Source: Rusavskia elegans (taxonomy: Eukaryota; Ascomycota; Lecanoromycetes; Teloschistales; Teloschistaceae). From it: a DNA stretch of 64,000 nucleotides. Where the stretch lies: NCBI GenBank assembly GCA_011316305.1, contig SAUG01000145.1, forward strand, positions 84,688 through 148,687. Direction: 5' to 3'. The stretch's first letter is position 1. Every line of letters begins with the position of its first letter. The notes beneath the pieces are model-generated. The model was not told the DNA's origin. It worked only from the letters and a program-made list of their open reading frames with translations, and made no database searches. A program made the position numbers and the translations under genes. Positions 21,868 to 32,592 of this stretch are shown here, piece after piece.

Positions 21868-24230
21868 TCAGCTCCTTCGCTCTTTCGGAGGTCCAAACTT
21901 GGCCTCGACTGCTTTGATTTCCTTGCGGGACTTGACCGAGAATTCGGCCCGTAGGGGCAAGTGATCGCTCGGGAAGTGATGATTCGGGAACCCAGGGACC
22001 TTGCTGAGGTATTCCATATCGACGTTGCCGAGGACGCCTCGGATCTGGAGCCCGTTGCTGGAGTACCAGATATAGTCAATCACATCACTGAAATCGGGCG
22101 TGTAGTTGGTGATGCTGAGTTCATCCGTGCCGCTGTAAGCAGATTTGAGTGTGAAAGGGTGAGCCATTCCGTCGCGCGTGAAATTGCCGTAGCTGTAGTT
22201 GCCCAAATCTTCATGTTTCCCCGAAACGCTTCCTTGAGCCATGAGATCGTACACGCCGCTGCCCGCTGATGAATTGAAATCCCCACACACCAGGAGAGGA
22301 ATCTGTGTTCCGCTCGAGTATTCCTGCGAGGGCGCAAGTACCTCCTGCAGCCCCCTCGTGGCCGAGACGCCGTCCTCCCCATCGAGATCCGCATGCTGGA
22401 AGGCCGTCTTTTCGGTGCACGGCGGATGCTTGGCCCATCGATCCGCAAGCTTCGAAACCTGTTCCATCAAGATGGCCACTTGCACCAGCTTGACATCTTT
22501 ATACGCAGGGTCCCAGTGGATGTGTACGTTGACTACGACCAACCTGGAGCCCGTGGCCCGGTTTTCAAAAAAGGTCACCACGGCGATCTGATCCCTTGGC
22601 ATAACACGGTTGAATGTATCATGCTCCCCCTTCATGTCGGGACGATTGATGGCCATGTTTGCGAAATCGATGACATGCTTGTCAAGGCAAATGTATTTAC
22701 TGCTCTTGAAAAACGTCGCACAGCCGTCGACGAACTTGGCTTCCCTGTCAGCCATCGTCTTTGCGCGTGTTTTCGGGCTGAAGACGCCCCGATAATCCTG
22801 GTAGGCCAATTCGCGCCGGAAATACTCATGGTAGCCTTCTTGATCGACCTCTTGCAAGCATACAATGTCAGCGTCGTGCACTCTGATTTCATTCAGTATG
22901 AGGTTTTTGCGATAATCCCATGCCAGGATATCCGAGGGCGTGTATCCGTAGAGCTTGGGTGTAGCATATCTTTCGCAAAGGATGTTATAAGTTAGAACGG
23001 AGAGCGTCTCCGAGGCATCTGTTTCGTCCAGTACGTGCCAGTCACGCTCATTAGGCGGAGGTCTTGCTGCAGCACGATTAGATTTTGATGACTTCGGTTT
23101 ACTGCTGCGCATCGCTTACCTGGAGTGTTCTCTCTGATATGGGTAACAAGCGCTTTGGAGCCTCTCCGGATGATTTCCTCCATGAGGTCTTCGTCCAAGG
23201 GATTTCCTTCTATTCCAAGCATTTCCAATTTGAAAAGATACCCAATCTCGTTTGGGAGCGTGGTGATTTTGTTGTGGAATAGAAGCAACGACGTCAAATT
23301 GACCAACATACCAATCTCTTCCGGTATCTCCATGAGTTGATTATTCGAAGCATCCAAATGGGTTAGACTCCTCAATTGGCCGAGAGATGGGTGGAGGCTT
23401 GTCAGTCGGTTATTGTCGATGAAAAGCTTCCCTAGAAACATATAATGGCAGAAGAGAGATGGCGAGAGGGCTCGAAGGCCTTGTCCACTGAGATCCATCG
23501 CGTCCCAGTCCTGACGGCGGATCTCCCCGGTTGTTGTTGCCCGATTGCGTTCTTCTTCATCACCTGCCCGAGGCGAGTGTTCCGGGGAATTTTCTACGGG
23601 GCCCTTGCTCACTCGGGACACTCCTTCTTTTCTACAGTGGTGATGGGGCGTGGACGCTGCTGCTCTCACCTCGTTCGCAAGGTGTAGTTGCTGTTGCCAG
23701 TGCTCGCTGACTGCTTCGCCAAGAGCCGATTGGTTATTGCTGGGAGTGCCACTATGCAGATGACTGGGAGTAAAATGTGGGGTCACGTTGGACATGGTGC
23801 CCGAGGAGAAGGTGTGCTGATGCCCCAGCGTTTGGTGGCCCCCCACATGATTTTGTTGTTGGTGAGGGTGGTGATGATGCTGTTGTGGCTGACCATGGTG
23901 CTGCTGCTGTTGCTGCTGCTGCGGATTCGGCTGTTGAAATTTGTTTGCCATGCTCGCTTGCATATATCTTTGATGGCCAGACCCGCCGTTCATCATCATA
24001 TGTTGGCTCTGCTGGTGATTTTGACCGAACATACCGTAAGGGTTATGAGATGCTTGTGAGACAGGTGAACGCGAAGGGGATGGGGTCTCGTTCGTGTAGG
24101 GTGCTCGTGAGTTATTCGTAGGAGACCCGCTCCGGGCAAGGTGGCGTGGATGGTGCTGGTTAGACGGGTGCGAATGGTAGAAGTACGGACCAGCGCCTGG
24201 CTGCTGGTACCGATAAGGGCCATCTGCCAT
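21868..24230 (-). CDS. CCR4: CCR4-NOT complex deadenylase Ccr4
   Basis: Two exons on the minus strand, 24230-23120 and 23066-21868, give 769 residues. Ccr4 is a poly(A) exonuclease of the CCR4-NOT complex in the cytoplasm. Residues 1-200 are Gln/His/Pro/Asn-rich with an uninterrupted Gln run near 107-120. A leucine-rich-repeat block (about 243-345; for example LSGQGLRALSPSLF and IPEEIGMLVNLTSLLLFHNK) binds the Caf1 partner. The exonuclease-endonuclease-phosphatase domain fills the second exon: VLTYNILCERYAT, CLQEVDQEGY with catalytic Glu, VCGDFNSSAGSGVYDL, DYIWYSS and FPSDHLPLRAEF with catalytic His. All key residues are present. The start at MADGPYRYQQ is favoured over an ATG 33 bases upstream. 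Confidence 0.95.
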
Positions 24231-26607
24231 CTGGATAGGAGAAGCTTCTTGCAGATGTATCACGAACCCAATACTCCCCTCGTTTGTGGAATACTATCAG
24301 GGTTAACAATGGTGGAATCGGCTCGGCTGGTGCAGAAAGTTCTCTCGACGGGCTTGGTTGGAGCATAGGCGGCCCGTTCGACTTGGGGTCCCGTTCTTGA
24401 ACTGGATTCTCCTTTGAAAGAGCGCGGTTTCACGAAAGATGGCCGACCCGGTCGGTTTCCAGTTCGAAAACGCCAGTAATTGTAGTAGCTCTGCTGTGCT
24501 GTAGAGCCCTCCGAGGTGGTGAGATCAGCACATGCAAGTTGGTTGTATGTTGAGTGAGTGGTGAATAGTCGAAATGGGAGGCCAACCAGGGATCTTCTGA
24601 CACCTCGTCTGTAGCGACTGCGATACACGGAGGTTTCTCGGGGCAAGGGCAGGTGAGAGGACTTGATGGACAGCAGATATGGTGATACTGGCTTTAGTGT
24701 GAAGTCAACACGCAGATGTAGCTGTGCTCGTTCCTGTTCCCAAGCCGTTCCGTTAGTGGTGAGGTGCGATGTTCGATCCTGTTTAGGACTAGCTCGAGTT
24801 GCTAATAAATTTCTCCGTTAGCTCTTGTTCTACAACTTCTTTTCTTGTTGAACAAATATAACATAGCGCCAATCTCACAAATCAGCCGAGTCATATCGAT
24901 CCATGCAAAAGTTGAATTTCAAAGCAAACCCAGAGGAAGGTGGCAGATTGCGTGAAAGGATCGATAATATGATTTTCTAGGATTTGAGATTATTCACAGC
25001 CCATTTATTATTTCTCTACACGCATGCAAGGACCCCATACAGCTTCATCACAATCCCGACCGACTGTCCTCGCCCGCCGAACCCTACTTGTGTACTCAAA
25101 TCCCCACTCCTTGAAATATGTCAATGAGATCGCCTCCCGAATAAGAAATTCAGAGGTCAAAGACTATGTCGATGAGAGTTTGGACAATTCTGCCATCCTC
25201 GATCGCTTTTCTCATCCGGGCTGAGCTTCAATCCATGCATGTTCCACTGCATACGTCCGCATCGGTTATCTGAAGGCCATATGAATATCACTGCCATCAT
25301 CAAAAGTAGCTTGTCCTATCCCACAGGCACCCACTTTTGCAGCAGCGAAGTGTCTCGCGCCGTTACGTTTGAGTCTGTGTTGCATTCGGGATGCAAAGAG
25401 CCATCTGCTAGGATGCTCTATGGCTGGCTTTGTCCAGAAGTCCTCTGTTGCGAAGGGCTTGTTGCTTCCACGTTGGCAGTAGTCGACAACTGGAAGGCTG
25501 GCGATCACCCCTGCTGTTCGTAGCATTGAGACTCCATCAAATTACATTGCCGTGTATTACAACCTAGCAAAGGTATCGAGGTAGCGACTCCGCAGCGTGT
25601 GGCATGGCTTGTCGTTCATGTTTCCAGCATACCGGCCGTACGCTAGGAAAACACGTTGAAAAGTTGACGATTACTTTATCCCCGGGAGCCGACCCGTCGT
25701 GGCTGGGGAATCGATTCAGATCATGCAACTCCATGCTACTTAGGTGGCAAGAGTAAGATGATGAAAGATAGATGTGCAAGTCGCCTCGTTGGTCGGAGAG
25801 CTGTTGCAAGGTCATCTCGCAGTTAACAGACAGAATGGCTGCGTGCGCAGGCTCGTTTGTGGTGGGTACGATGTGGCGCTTAAGGGTTGTTATAACGTTG
25901 TCTGAGCGTTCTATATCGCTTCAAGTAATACCTGGAACCCTGCTGTCAGGTGCTGGCAACGGAACGCCTCTGAAAGTGGCATTCTTACAGCGCTTCGATT
26001 TCTTTGCCAACGAAGGTCAGTCAGGTGTATTGTCGTGTAGGAAGTGCAAATTGAAATACCTTTTTTCACGTACTCTGCCTTTGCAATACCTTTCTTGATG
26101 TCATTTTCGTCTATAAGATCCTTCTGGCTGGCAAAAGCCCCGTGCAAGCGAGTCTGAAAATAGCGATAGCCCAGAGGGTATGCTCGACCAAGGTGTAACA
26201 GCTCTGAGAGACCTTAGCTCTAGTGCCAAGTCGCTTTCTATAGGGGAGAGAGGTGTAGCTCACCTTTGTAAATATGGATTACTTGCTGCCGAAGGTCCGG
26301 ACGAAGGACCATCCTTTCTTGTTTAGACTGCAAGGTATGTACTAGATGTAATGTGATTGACATCGCTAGTCGTCGCCGAGTTCTCTATGAGACCACAGCC
26401 GTGATGGGTCTCTAGTTTTTCTGTATGTCACGTGGATATGATGTAGTTACTCCGTAGTCAACTTATGTACACCGGGCCTCGGCACCGGCCTTCGCCAGAA
26501 CTCAACGAAAACCTCCTGGGTGTAAAACAATAGAAGAGAACCTCTAGAAGTCTACTGATGAGACAAATAGACGATCGATCTCGTCGATGATTGACGGGAT
26601 AAGGGCA
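24231..26607. promoter_or_regulatory. Divergent intergenic region CCR4 / monoglyceride lipase
   Basis: About 2.4 kb. I see no convincing gene; open frames up to about 130 codons have no recognisable domain. TACTCCGTA is present at 26448-26456, 152 bases before the lipase start. Part is presumably a long CCR4 5' UTR. Confidence 0.5.
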
Positions 26608-27750
26608 ATGTCGATGCCGCCGGTCGAAGAGGGTACACATACATGTCCGGATGGCACAGCTTTATACACCAAAACGTGGAAGGTAATGCGCCTTTATCTT
26701 CCACTTTCTCTGGTCTGATTCGTCCAATGAGCAGCCCTCCTCCTCGGCTTTGGCGAAGATCGTCTTTGTCCATGGCTTCAGTGATCACTGTAATGCATAC
26801 TATGATCTTTTCCTCAATTTGGCACTCGCACGAATCGAAGTCCATGCCTTCGATCAGCGGGGCTGGGGTCGCTCTGTCAAGACTGTCTCTGAGAGAGGCC
26901 TCACTGGACCAACGTCTCAAGTACTTGACGACATCACCTCGATCCTAAAATCGCAACTCCCGACCAGCATTCCTTTGTTCCTCATGGGTCATTCGATGGG
27001 TGGTGCTGAAGTCCTTGTAAGTTCCTTCACTCGTGGCTCAAGATATCCCCACGTGTTTGTTATGGATGCACTTCATAACAGTAAGCAATAATATGTTGAT
27101 GGCTGTTGATAAGTTTGTGTCATCAGCACTGGGCAGCAACGGGTCCCGCAGAAATTAGAGCGCAGGTCATGGGTTATATCTGCGAGAGCCCGCTCGTCGC
27201 AATCCACGAAGACACGCAACCTAGTAAAATCGTTGTAGTTCTCGGTCGACTGGCAGCAAAGGTTGTCCCTAGACGACAGCTGGTCCAGAAAATTGATTCT
27301 ACCTATCTCTCACGCGACAAGTCAGTATGCACGGATTTCGAGAATGACGAGCTATGCCATGATACAGGTACTTTAGAAGGCCTTGCTGGTATGCTGCAAC
27401 GCGCAGAAGATCTTGACAGCGGACGAGTGTCCTTCAACGACCCCGAATCGTGCAAGTTATGGGTTGGTCACGGCACAGAGGACCGGGTGACTAGCTTCAA
27501 GGCCACAGAAAGATTCATGAAGGGGCTGAATATCAAGGATAAAACATTTCGTATCTATGTTGGGCATTACCATAAGCGTATGTCTGGATCTGGAACTTCA
27601 CGGCCATGTTGTTGACTATTCTCAGTACATGCCGAACCCGGGGAAGATAAAGTGGCATTCGCACGGGACGTAGCAGACTGGGTACTCACTAGATCAGGTT
27701 CTTCAGAAACCGCGAGCATGGAATCAAGAGAGGTCAAGAGTAGATTGTAG
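26608..27750 (+). CDS. YJU3: Monoglyceride lipase (alpha/beta hydrolase, Yju3 family)
   Basis: Four exons, 26608-26682, 26735-27016, 27127-27577 and 27626-27750, encode 310 residues (yeast Yju3 has 313). It releases fatty acid and glycerol from monoacylglycerol, usually on lipid droplets or membranes. The oxyanion segment VHGFSDHCNAYYDLF lies near 37. The nucleophile elbow GHSMGG has Ser112, the acid is in HGTEDRVTSF, and the catalytic His is in GHYHKLH across the last splice junction. EVHAFDQRGWGRSV is typical of the family. The start ATG at 26608 is in frame with THTCPDGTALYTKTW, whereas a nearby ATG at 26643 is in another frame. The second intron is 110 bp and stays open for 26 codons before a stop. 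Confidence 0.92.
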
Positions 27751-27803
27751 GCCCACATTGATCTTCAGAATTCTAAGCCGGTCGATGAACTGGTGCCCAG
27801 CTA

Positions 27804-29184
27804 TCAATCGTCCTGACGGGTCCTATTCCTACTCCAAAGTCCGATGAAACCACCGCCACTTAGTCTGGCCCCAACTTTTGGCCTACAGACAATCTCAAAG
27901 CTTTGTTGATCGTGTGGCGCCTCTTCTTCACCGGCATCGAGGCAAGAAGCTTGTTCCCCATCCTTGACAGTTTGGTCAGTATCAGCACGTCTGGCAAACG
28001 TTATATTCTCATCAACTTCCTTGACCGGAGCCCTCGGTTTGACGAAACGAACGTCCCAAATGCGCCCGCCTGTCATTGTAGGACCAACCTCAACGACTCT
28101 CTCAAGCTGCAGTGGAAGTCTTTTTGATTTGATACACTGAACCGCGGAATTGATTTGGGTGATGCTTGGATTGAAAACCAGAAGCTTTCCGTCCACATGC
28201 AACGCAGACGCTGCTGTCTCCACATGGTTATGAGACGATGGGAGATCGAGGAGTACATGAGACAAGAAGGGTCTCGGGCCCCGAGCGTGCATCTGCTGCT
28301 TAATCCATTCTGAAACATTGCCGACGTGGAAGTTCACGTTACGCAGGTACATGCCTCTGCGAAAACCGCCGACTATCTTGGCAGCATACTGGGAGTACTT
28401 CGAAGACACATCGACAGTATGGACGACTGCCCGAGGGATAGCTTGAAGGGACTGGTCGACGTAAGAAGCTGGCGTGTGCTCAGCAAACAGACGCGAAAAG
28501 CTGCCGACTGCAAGCGATCTAGCATATTGCCAAAATTCCCACGGCGATCTGGGGTAACTTGCTGCCAGAGGGATGCCTACATCTGCTGCATGAACTGCCC
28601 TAGCCAAGTGGAGGGTCAGCGATCCATGGCCAGTGCCTGCCTCGAGGATTTCCATTGGCGAGATGGTACCAGAAGTGGGTTCTAAACCACCCGGGTGCAG
28701 GTCAAGCAACGACGCTATCAAATTGGCATCTGCGGGATAAATCTACAAGCTTCTACGATCAGCAAGCTTCAGGAGGCAGAGGCGATGCGGTCCTCACGGG
28801 GGTCACAAGACGAGGAGTCATCACAATATACTCGTCAAGAGTTGGGGCATGTACGCGCAGCTCCTTGCCTTTGCTACTAACGACCACATCTCGGATTGTG
28901 TTTCCAATGATATGCTTATGATCGATATTCCCCAACCTTGTAGTTGTCCTTGTCTGAATGTCCAGAGGCGATGTCAATCCAATTGTTTCACCTTTGTGAC
29001 GAAGGATCACACAGTCACCATCTGCCATTCTGTCAACGAAAGTCATAATATCTTCGCCAATGTCCGTACCTTGCATAATGGTTCCGCATTGGGTAGAATA
29101 GCGTGGACCTCTTAGGGAGAGGCTCTTTGTCGATAGTAAAACTTGGTGGTTCTTGGTGAATAGCCATTGACGCGAGCTTGCCAT
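27804..29184 (-). CDS. tRNA (adenine-N1-)-methyltransferase, Trm61/TRMT61B-like, probably mitochondrial
   Basis: Two exons on the minus strand, 29184-28798 and 28742-27804, encode 441 residues. The family methylates N1 of adenosine 58 in the tRNA T-loop. An N-terminal beta domain (GDCVILRHKGETIGLTSPLD) precedes the Rossmann SAM-binding domain, with motif I EILEAGTGHGSLTL at about 160-173 and VLLDLPSSHNHV later. The N-terminus (MASSRQWLFTKNHQVLLSTK) is basic, Ser/Leu-rich and free of acidic residues, like a mitochondrial presequence. That favours the mitochondrial paralogue over cytosolic Trm61, but localisation is inference. The segment between motifs I and II has a long insertion (roughly 172-230) compared with the core enzyme. 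The 55-bp intron has two TAG sites; only the distal one keeps frame. Confidence 0.8.
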
Positions 29185-29219
29185 CGCAAGACGACAAAAA
29201 CCTGCCCCTGCCGCTTTAG

Positions 29220-30062
29220 CGCGCGAGCTGGGTGAGCAGGGATGATTTGGATGATTTGCTGTCAGACTTACACGACACCGAGACGAATGATCCACAGGCG
29301 TGTCTGCACCATGGAAAGGCGCTCCGCAGCATTCGACAAAGGGTTGCCCATGAAACGGGCAAAAAAGAGATCAGACTTGCAATCGCCTATAACGAAATCG
29401 GTATTGGTTGGATAATGGTCAAGGAGTATGACAGAGCAATAGAAGCCTGGAACAATGCGCTCTCTGTTTACGAACAGTTGACAGATAATAATGCCGGCTA
29501 CACGCGCGCTCTTCCACTCGTCAATATCGGCCTCGCGAATTGGCTGCTCGGGGATCTGGATCTGGCTTCTTCCCCCTGTCGCCAACTGAATAAAGTAACT
29601 TGGCTGACTGTGGCCAAGGACCGGGCGTTTCCTACATGCATTAGGCAACGTTCGTGCTTCGCAGGGTCGATATGACGAGAGTGAGACACTTCACAAAAGA
29701 GCGCTTGCGCAATAAGGTATCAGTCAACGATTGGAAGTAACCATCATCGGACCGCAGACGTTTGCCACAAAGTCGCTCAGCACTGCATGCGTCATGGTAA
29801 TTTCAAGCACGCGCTGGAGTTGGTAGAACAGGCATTGCTCGTCTGGAATGCAGATCGCAACGTGTATCTTCCCGAAATCGCTCGCACTACCTTCCTGAAA
29901 GCTAAAATACTGTTTCGAATGGGCGAAGACCGTGCGGTATCTACATCGCTATTTAAGCAAGCGGCATCCAGTTGGAGGTCGATCACGGCCTCGAAAGAAA
30001 TAGACTACGAGAATCTCTCGGAGGAGCACTTTGATGACTCGGTAACTTTCTGGTCCAAATGA
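29220..30062 (+). pseudogene. Decayed TPR-repeat protein gene (C-terminal remnant)
   Basis: The first part (29220-29570, opened by a GTG, with no ATG in frame) encodes TPR-like helices such as LAIAYNEIGIGWIMVKEYDRA and ALPLVNIGLANWLLGDLDLA. The frame then breaks. Homologous sequence resumes in other frames: RFLHALGNVRASQGRYDES around 29630-29690, followed by an in-frame TAA, then SNHHRTADVCHKVAQHCMRHG from about 29736. The last block is intact to a family-like ending VTFWSK at 30062. Between blocks no GT-AG intron of acceptable length restores frame, and a stretch expected between the first two blocks is missing. The N-terminal half seen in full-length fungal relatives is absent. It abuts the methyltransferase 5' end on the other strand. 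A mis-sequenced or unusually spliced gene is the alternative. Confidence 0.65.
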
Positions 30063-30186
30063 TGGTGCCAGTGAGGGCAATTCCGCGTTGTGAAGAGGTG
30101 ATCTCTCCTTTCGTAGCAGAGTTGTAATAACAGAATTGTTCAATCTACTGGAGTAGCCAAACAATGGAGCAGTTGACTAGTTGGCC

Positions 30187-31880
30187 TCATTCAAACATGC
30201 TTGATCCAGTACTAACAACTGTTGGCCTTTTTGAGGTCTCGAGGCAATTCTGAATGATATCGATCAAATCAAGATCTGAGCCCGGAAGACCGACAACATC
30301 AACAGAGACCGGTAAAAACTCCTTCCGCCCACTGACTCTCGAGTCATATCCATAATCTCCTATAGGAACGACAACGTCTGGGGCACCTAGGATTGGTGAC
30401 AAGATCAAGGGATCGAAACCTGTCGGTCGTGCTACAGGAGCTGGATGTACATCTCGATAATTGACGTCCACGTTGGAGATTGGCATAATCAAGAATGCCT
30501 CACTTTCATCCTGCTTCATGGCGAAGTGTAAGAACCAGTGTTTGTAAACCTCCAAGCGATGCATGCCTTCATCTCGCTGAGCCCGGGTTACAGACTTACC
30601 CAACCCCCATTTCCATTTGATGAAAGGGATAACGTAAGGCCTTTTCCGATATCGCTCTTCGTACGTAGTCCGGAATTCAAATGTGCTGTTGTAGTAATAA
30701 TCATGGAAATTCGTGTTGACATAAGTATCGCCGAGATAGTCTTGGACACTCTGTCCACCGGCCACATCAGGCCGAGTCTCTTCCCACAGAGATGCTATAG
30801 AGAATTTGCGGACATGTGCGCCAAGAACGTCGGCAAGATCGGCAAGAAAGGCATCGATCAGCTGCGTTTGGAGTGTATTCTCCAGTGGGAAATAGTCAAG
30901 GGGATAGACAATGAGAGGAGCCTTGTGAGACGCAGTACGAGTAAGAGAGCTTTCCTGATTGCGCCAAGTAGATAAGACACGCTTGAGGATTTTCACATCT
31001 CTTGCAAACAAGGTGTGAACACAGGCACAATACCGGCTAGAGATGCTGCGTCGTAGCTAGGCCGCATTTGAAAGACACCGTTCACAAGGGCCGGTCTTCG
31101 AGCACTGCCCGTCGTATCTGTTCCAATTGCAAAGTCAAGCCAGTCATAAGCAGCCACCGCCGCTGCACTGCCACTGCTACTTCCAGCCGGAGATTGATAA
31201 CCGTCACCCCGAGGATTGAACGGAGCAGGATAATCAACAGCCTCTGTCGCCTCTTCTTTTCCAATCATTGAACTAAGCTTTGTCATACCAACAATGCGAG
31301 CCCCTGCATCCAAAGTGTTCTGTACGATCGTGGCAGTCTTTTCCGCTGTTGAACTCATGTCGAGATAGACAGCATTGCAGAGTGATGTCTTCGATCCTCG
31401 AAGGCGGTACACGTCTTTGACTGCAAACCTAAGACCCTGCAACGGCTGGCTGTCCGTGAACGGTGTTCGTGCTGGAACGGCAATGCCCAGAGTCTGGTAG
31501 CGGCTACCGAGTAGGTTCACGGTTTGAAAACCAGCACTAAAGTCATTACAGATGGCCATTGTTCAATACAATTGCGGGCGATTTGAGACTCACCCTGGCT
31601 GTGTTAGGCCATGTGGCGCAAGGGCGGTCATGAAGCTTCCCGCGTTATCATCATATATGCGCAGAACCTGCCATATCGCACCATTGTGATACAAGTGAGG
31701 GCCGTGCGCAATGTCTCGCTCGATCTTTTGCTAACGAGAAAACATCGTCCACCTGTTTCGCTGTTGTAAAGCTTCCTGAGCTTCCTTTTGAAATTCGACC
31801 TCGAAGGCAGTAGCCCCTGTGAAGGAGGCCATCTGTGAAGGACGATTCGGGTAGAGAGTCATTTTCTAGCATGACTCGTA
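30187..31880 (-). pseudogene. Disrupted amidase-signature gene
   Basis: On the minus strand, sequence homologous to fungal amidases runs from about 31880 to the stop at 30187 but changes frame at least twice. Readable parts include HNGAIWQVLRIYDDNAGSF, then (after a plausible 57-bp GTGAG...TTTAG intron) LRFAVKDVYRLRG with the catalytic Lys, SPAGSSSGSAAAVAAYDW and IGTDTTGSARRPALV with the Ser-Ser-Lys triad region. At about 31,010 GIVPVF runs into a stop and the continuation FARDVKILKRVL lies one base out of frame. Near 31,735 VDDVFS and the following block are in different frames, with an in-frame TAG. No intron explains either break. The catalytic residues themselves are still legible, so decay appears recent. 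Confidence 0.7.
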
Positions 31881-32592
31881 AAACCGAATGTAGCCATGAC
31901 TTGCTGATAAACTTGCCGGGCTGTAGCGTCAGAACAGTGAAGAAAGTAGTCGTTGGATGAATGTTGGAGTTGGCGAACTAGCAAATATTTAGCTTTGGCC
32001 TTGTTACACTTTGTCAATGAGAACCTCTTGTGAATGCAACGCAAGATATCAGTGATCATTGAGCTCGAAACATAGATGCTGCCCACTGGGGCTAAACTGG
32101 GGCTCTTGCGTAAGACTGGAAGGGAATGCTAAGGTACGCATTGTAAAGCCTGCCAAACGACGCTTGTTAGCCTCATCTTGAAGACGCTACAAGAGGAAGG
32201 CTCCAGCGCTTCAAATCGAGGATAGGTGAAGTTATAGATGCAATATCAGTGCCTTGAGGTGGCATTGTCATTAATTTTTTGCCTAGAACTCGGAGCTGTG
32301 GCGGTCTCTCCGTTTGCTTCCTCATACAGGCTCAACAGGGTCCAGTGAAGATCGGACGGGATGGCACCTTCCACAAGTATTCTCCATCATTGTTAGTCGT
32401 TCGAGATAAGCGCGCGCCAAGCCCTTATCGAGTACGCGCTATCTCCTTGTCCAACAGTGGAACCTCGGTCTTTGTGGTACTTCGGAATCATGGCAGGCTC
32501 CTTTCTGTTATATACCTACATCATCTGGATTTGAATCTGTCGAGCCTCAAAGGTGGGGCAAGACTAATTTACTTCATTTTTGGGACTACACA
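31881..32592. other. Region upstream of CSN1 and of the amidase relic
   Basis: About 0.7 kb. A 75-codon minus-strand frame at 31859-32086 and a 105-codon plus-strand frame at 32279-32596 lack recognisable domains. It may include remains of the amidase N-terminus and the CSN1 promoter. Confidence 0.45.

Noticed and set aside
22393..22995. 200-codon frame antisense to the CCR4 nuclease domain
   Set aside because: Mirror of a strongly conserved coding exon on the other strand; no protein similarity of its own.
25024..25224. 66-codon plus-strand frame (MQGPHTASS...) as a small gene
   Set aside because: Coding bias is not evident, no homologue was recognised, and it is surrounded by non-coding sequence.
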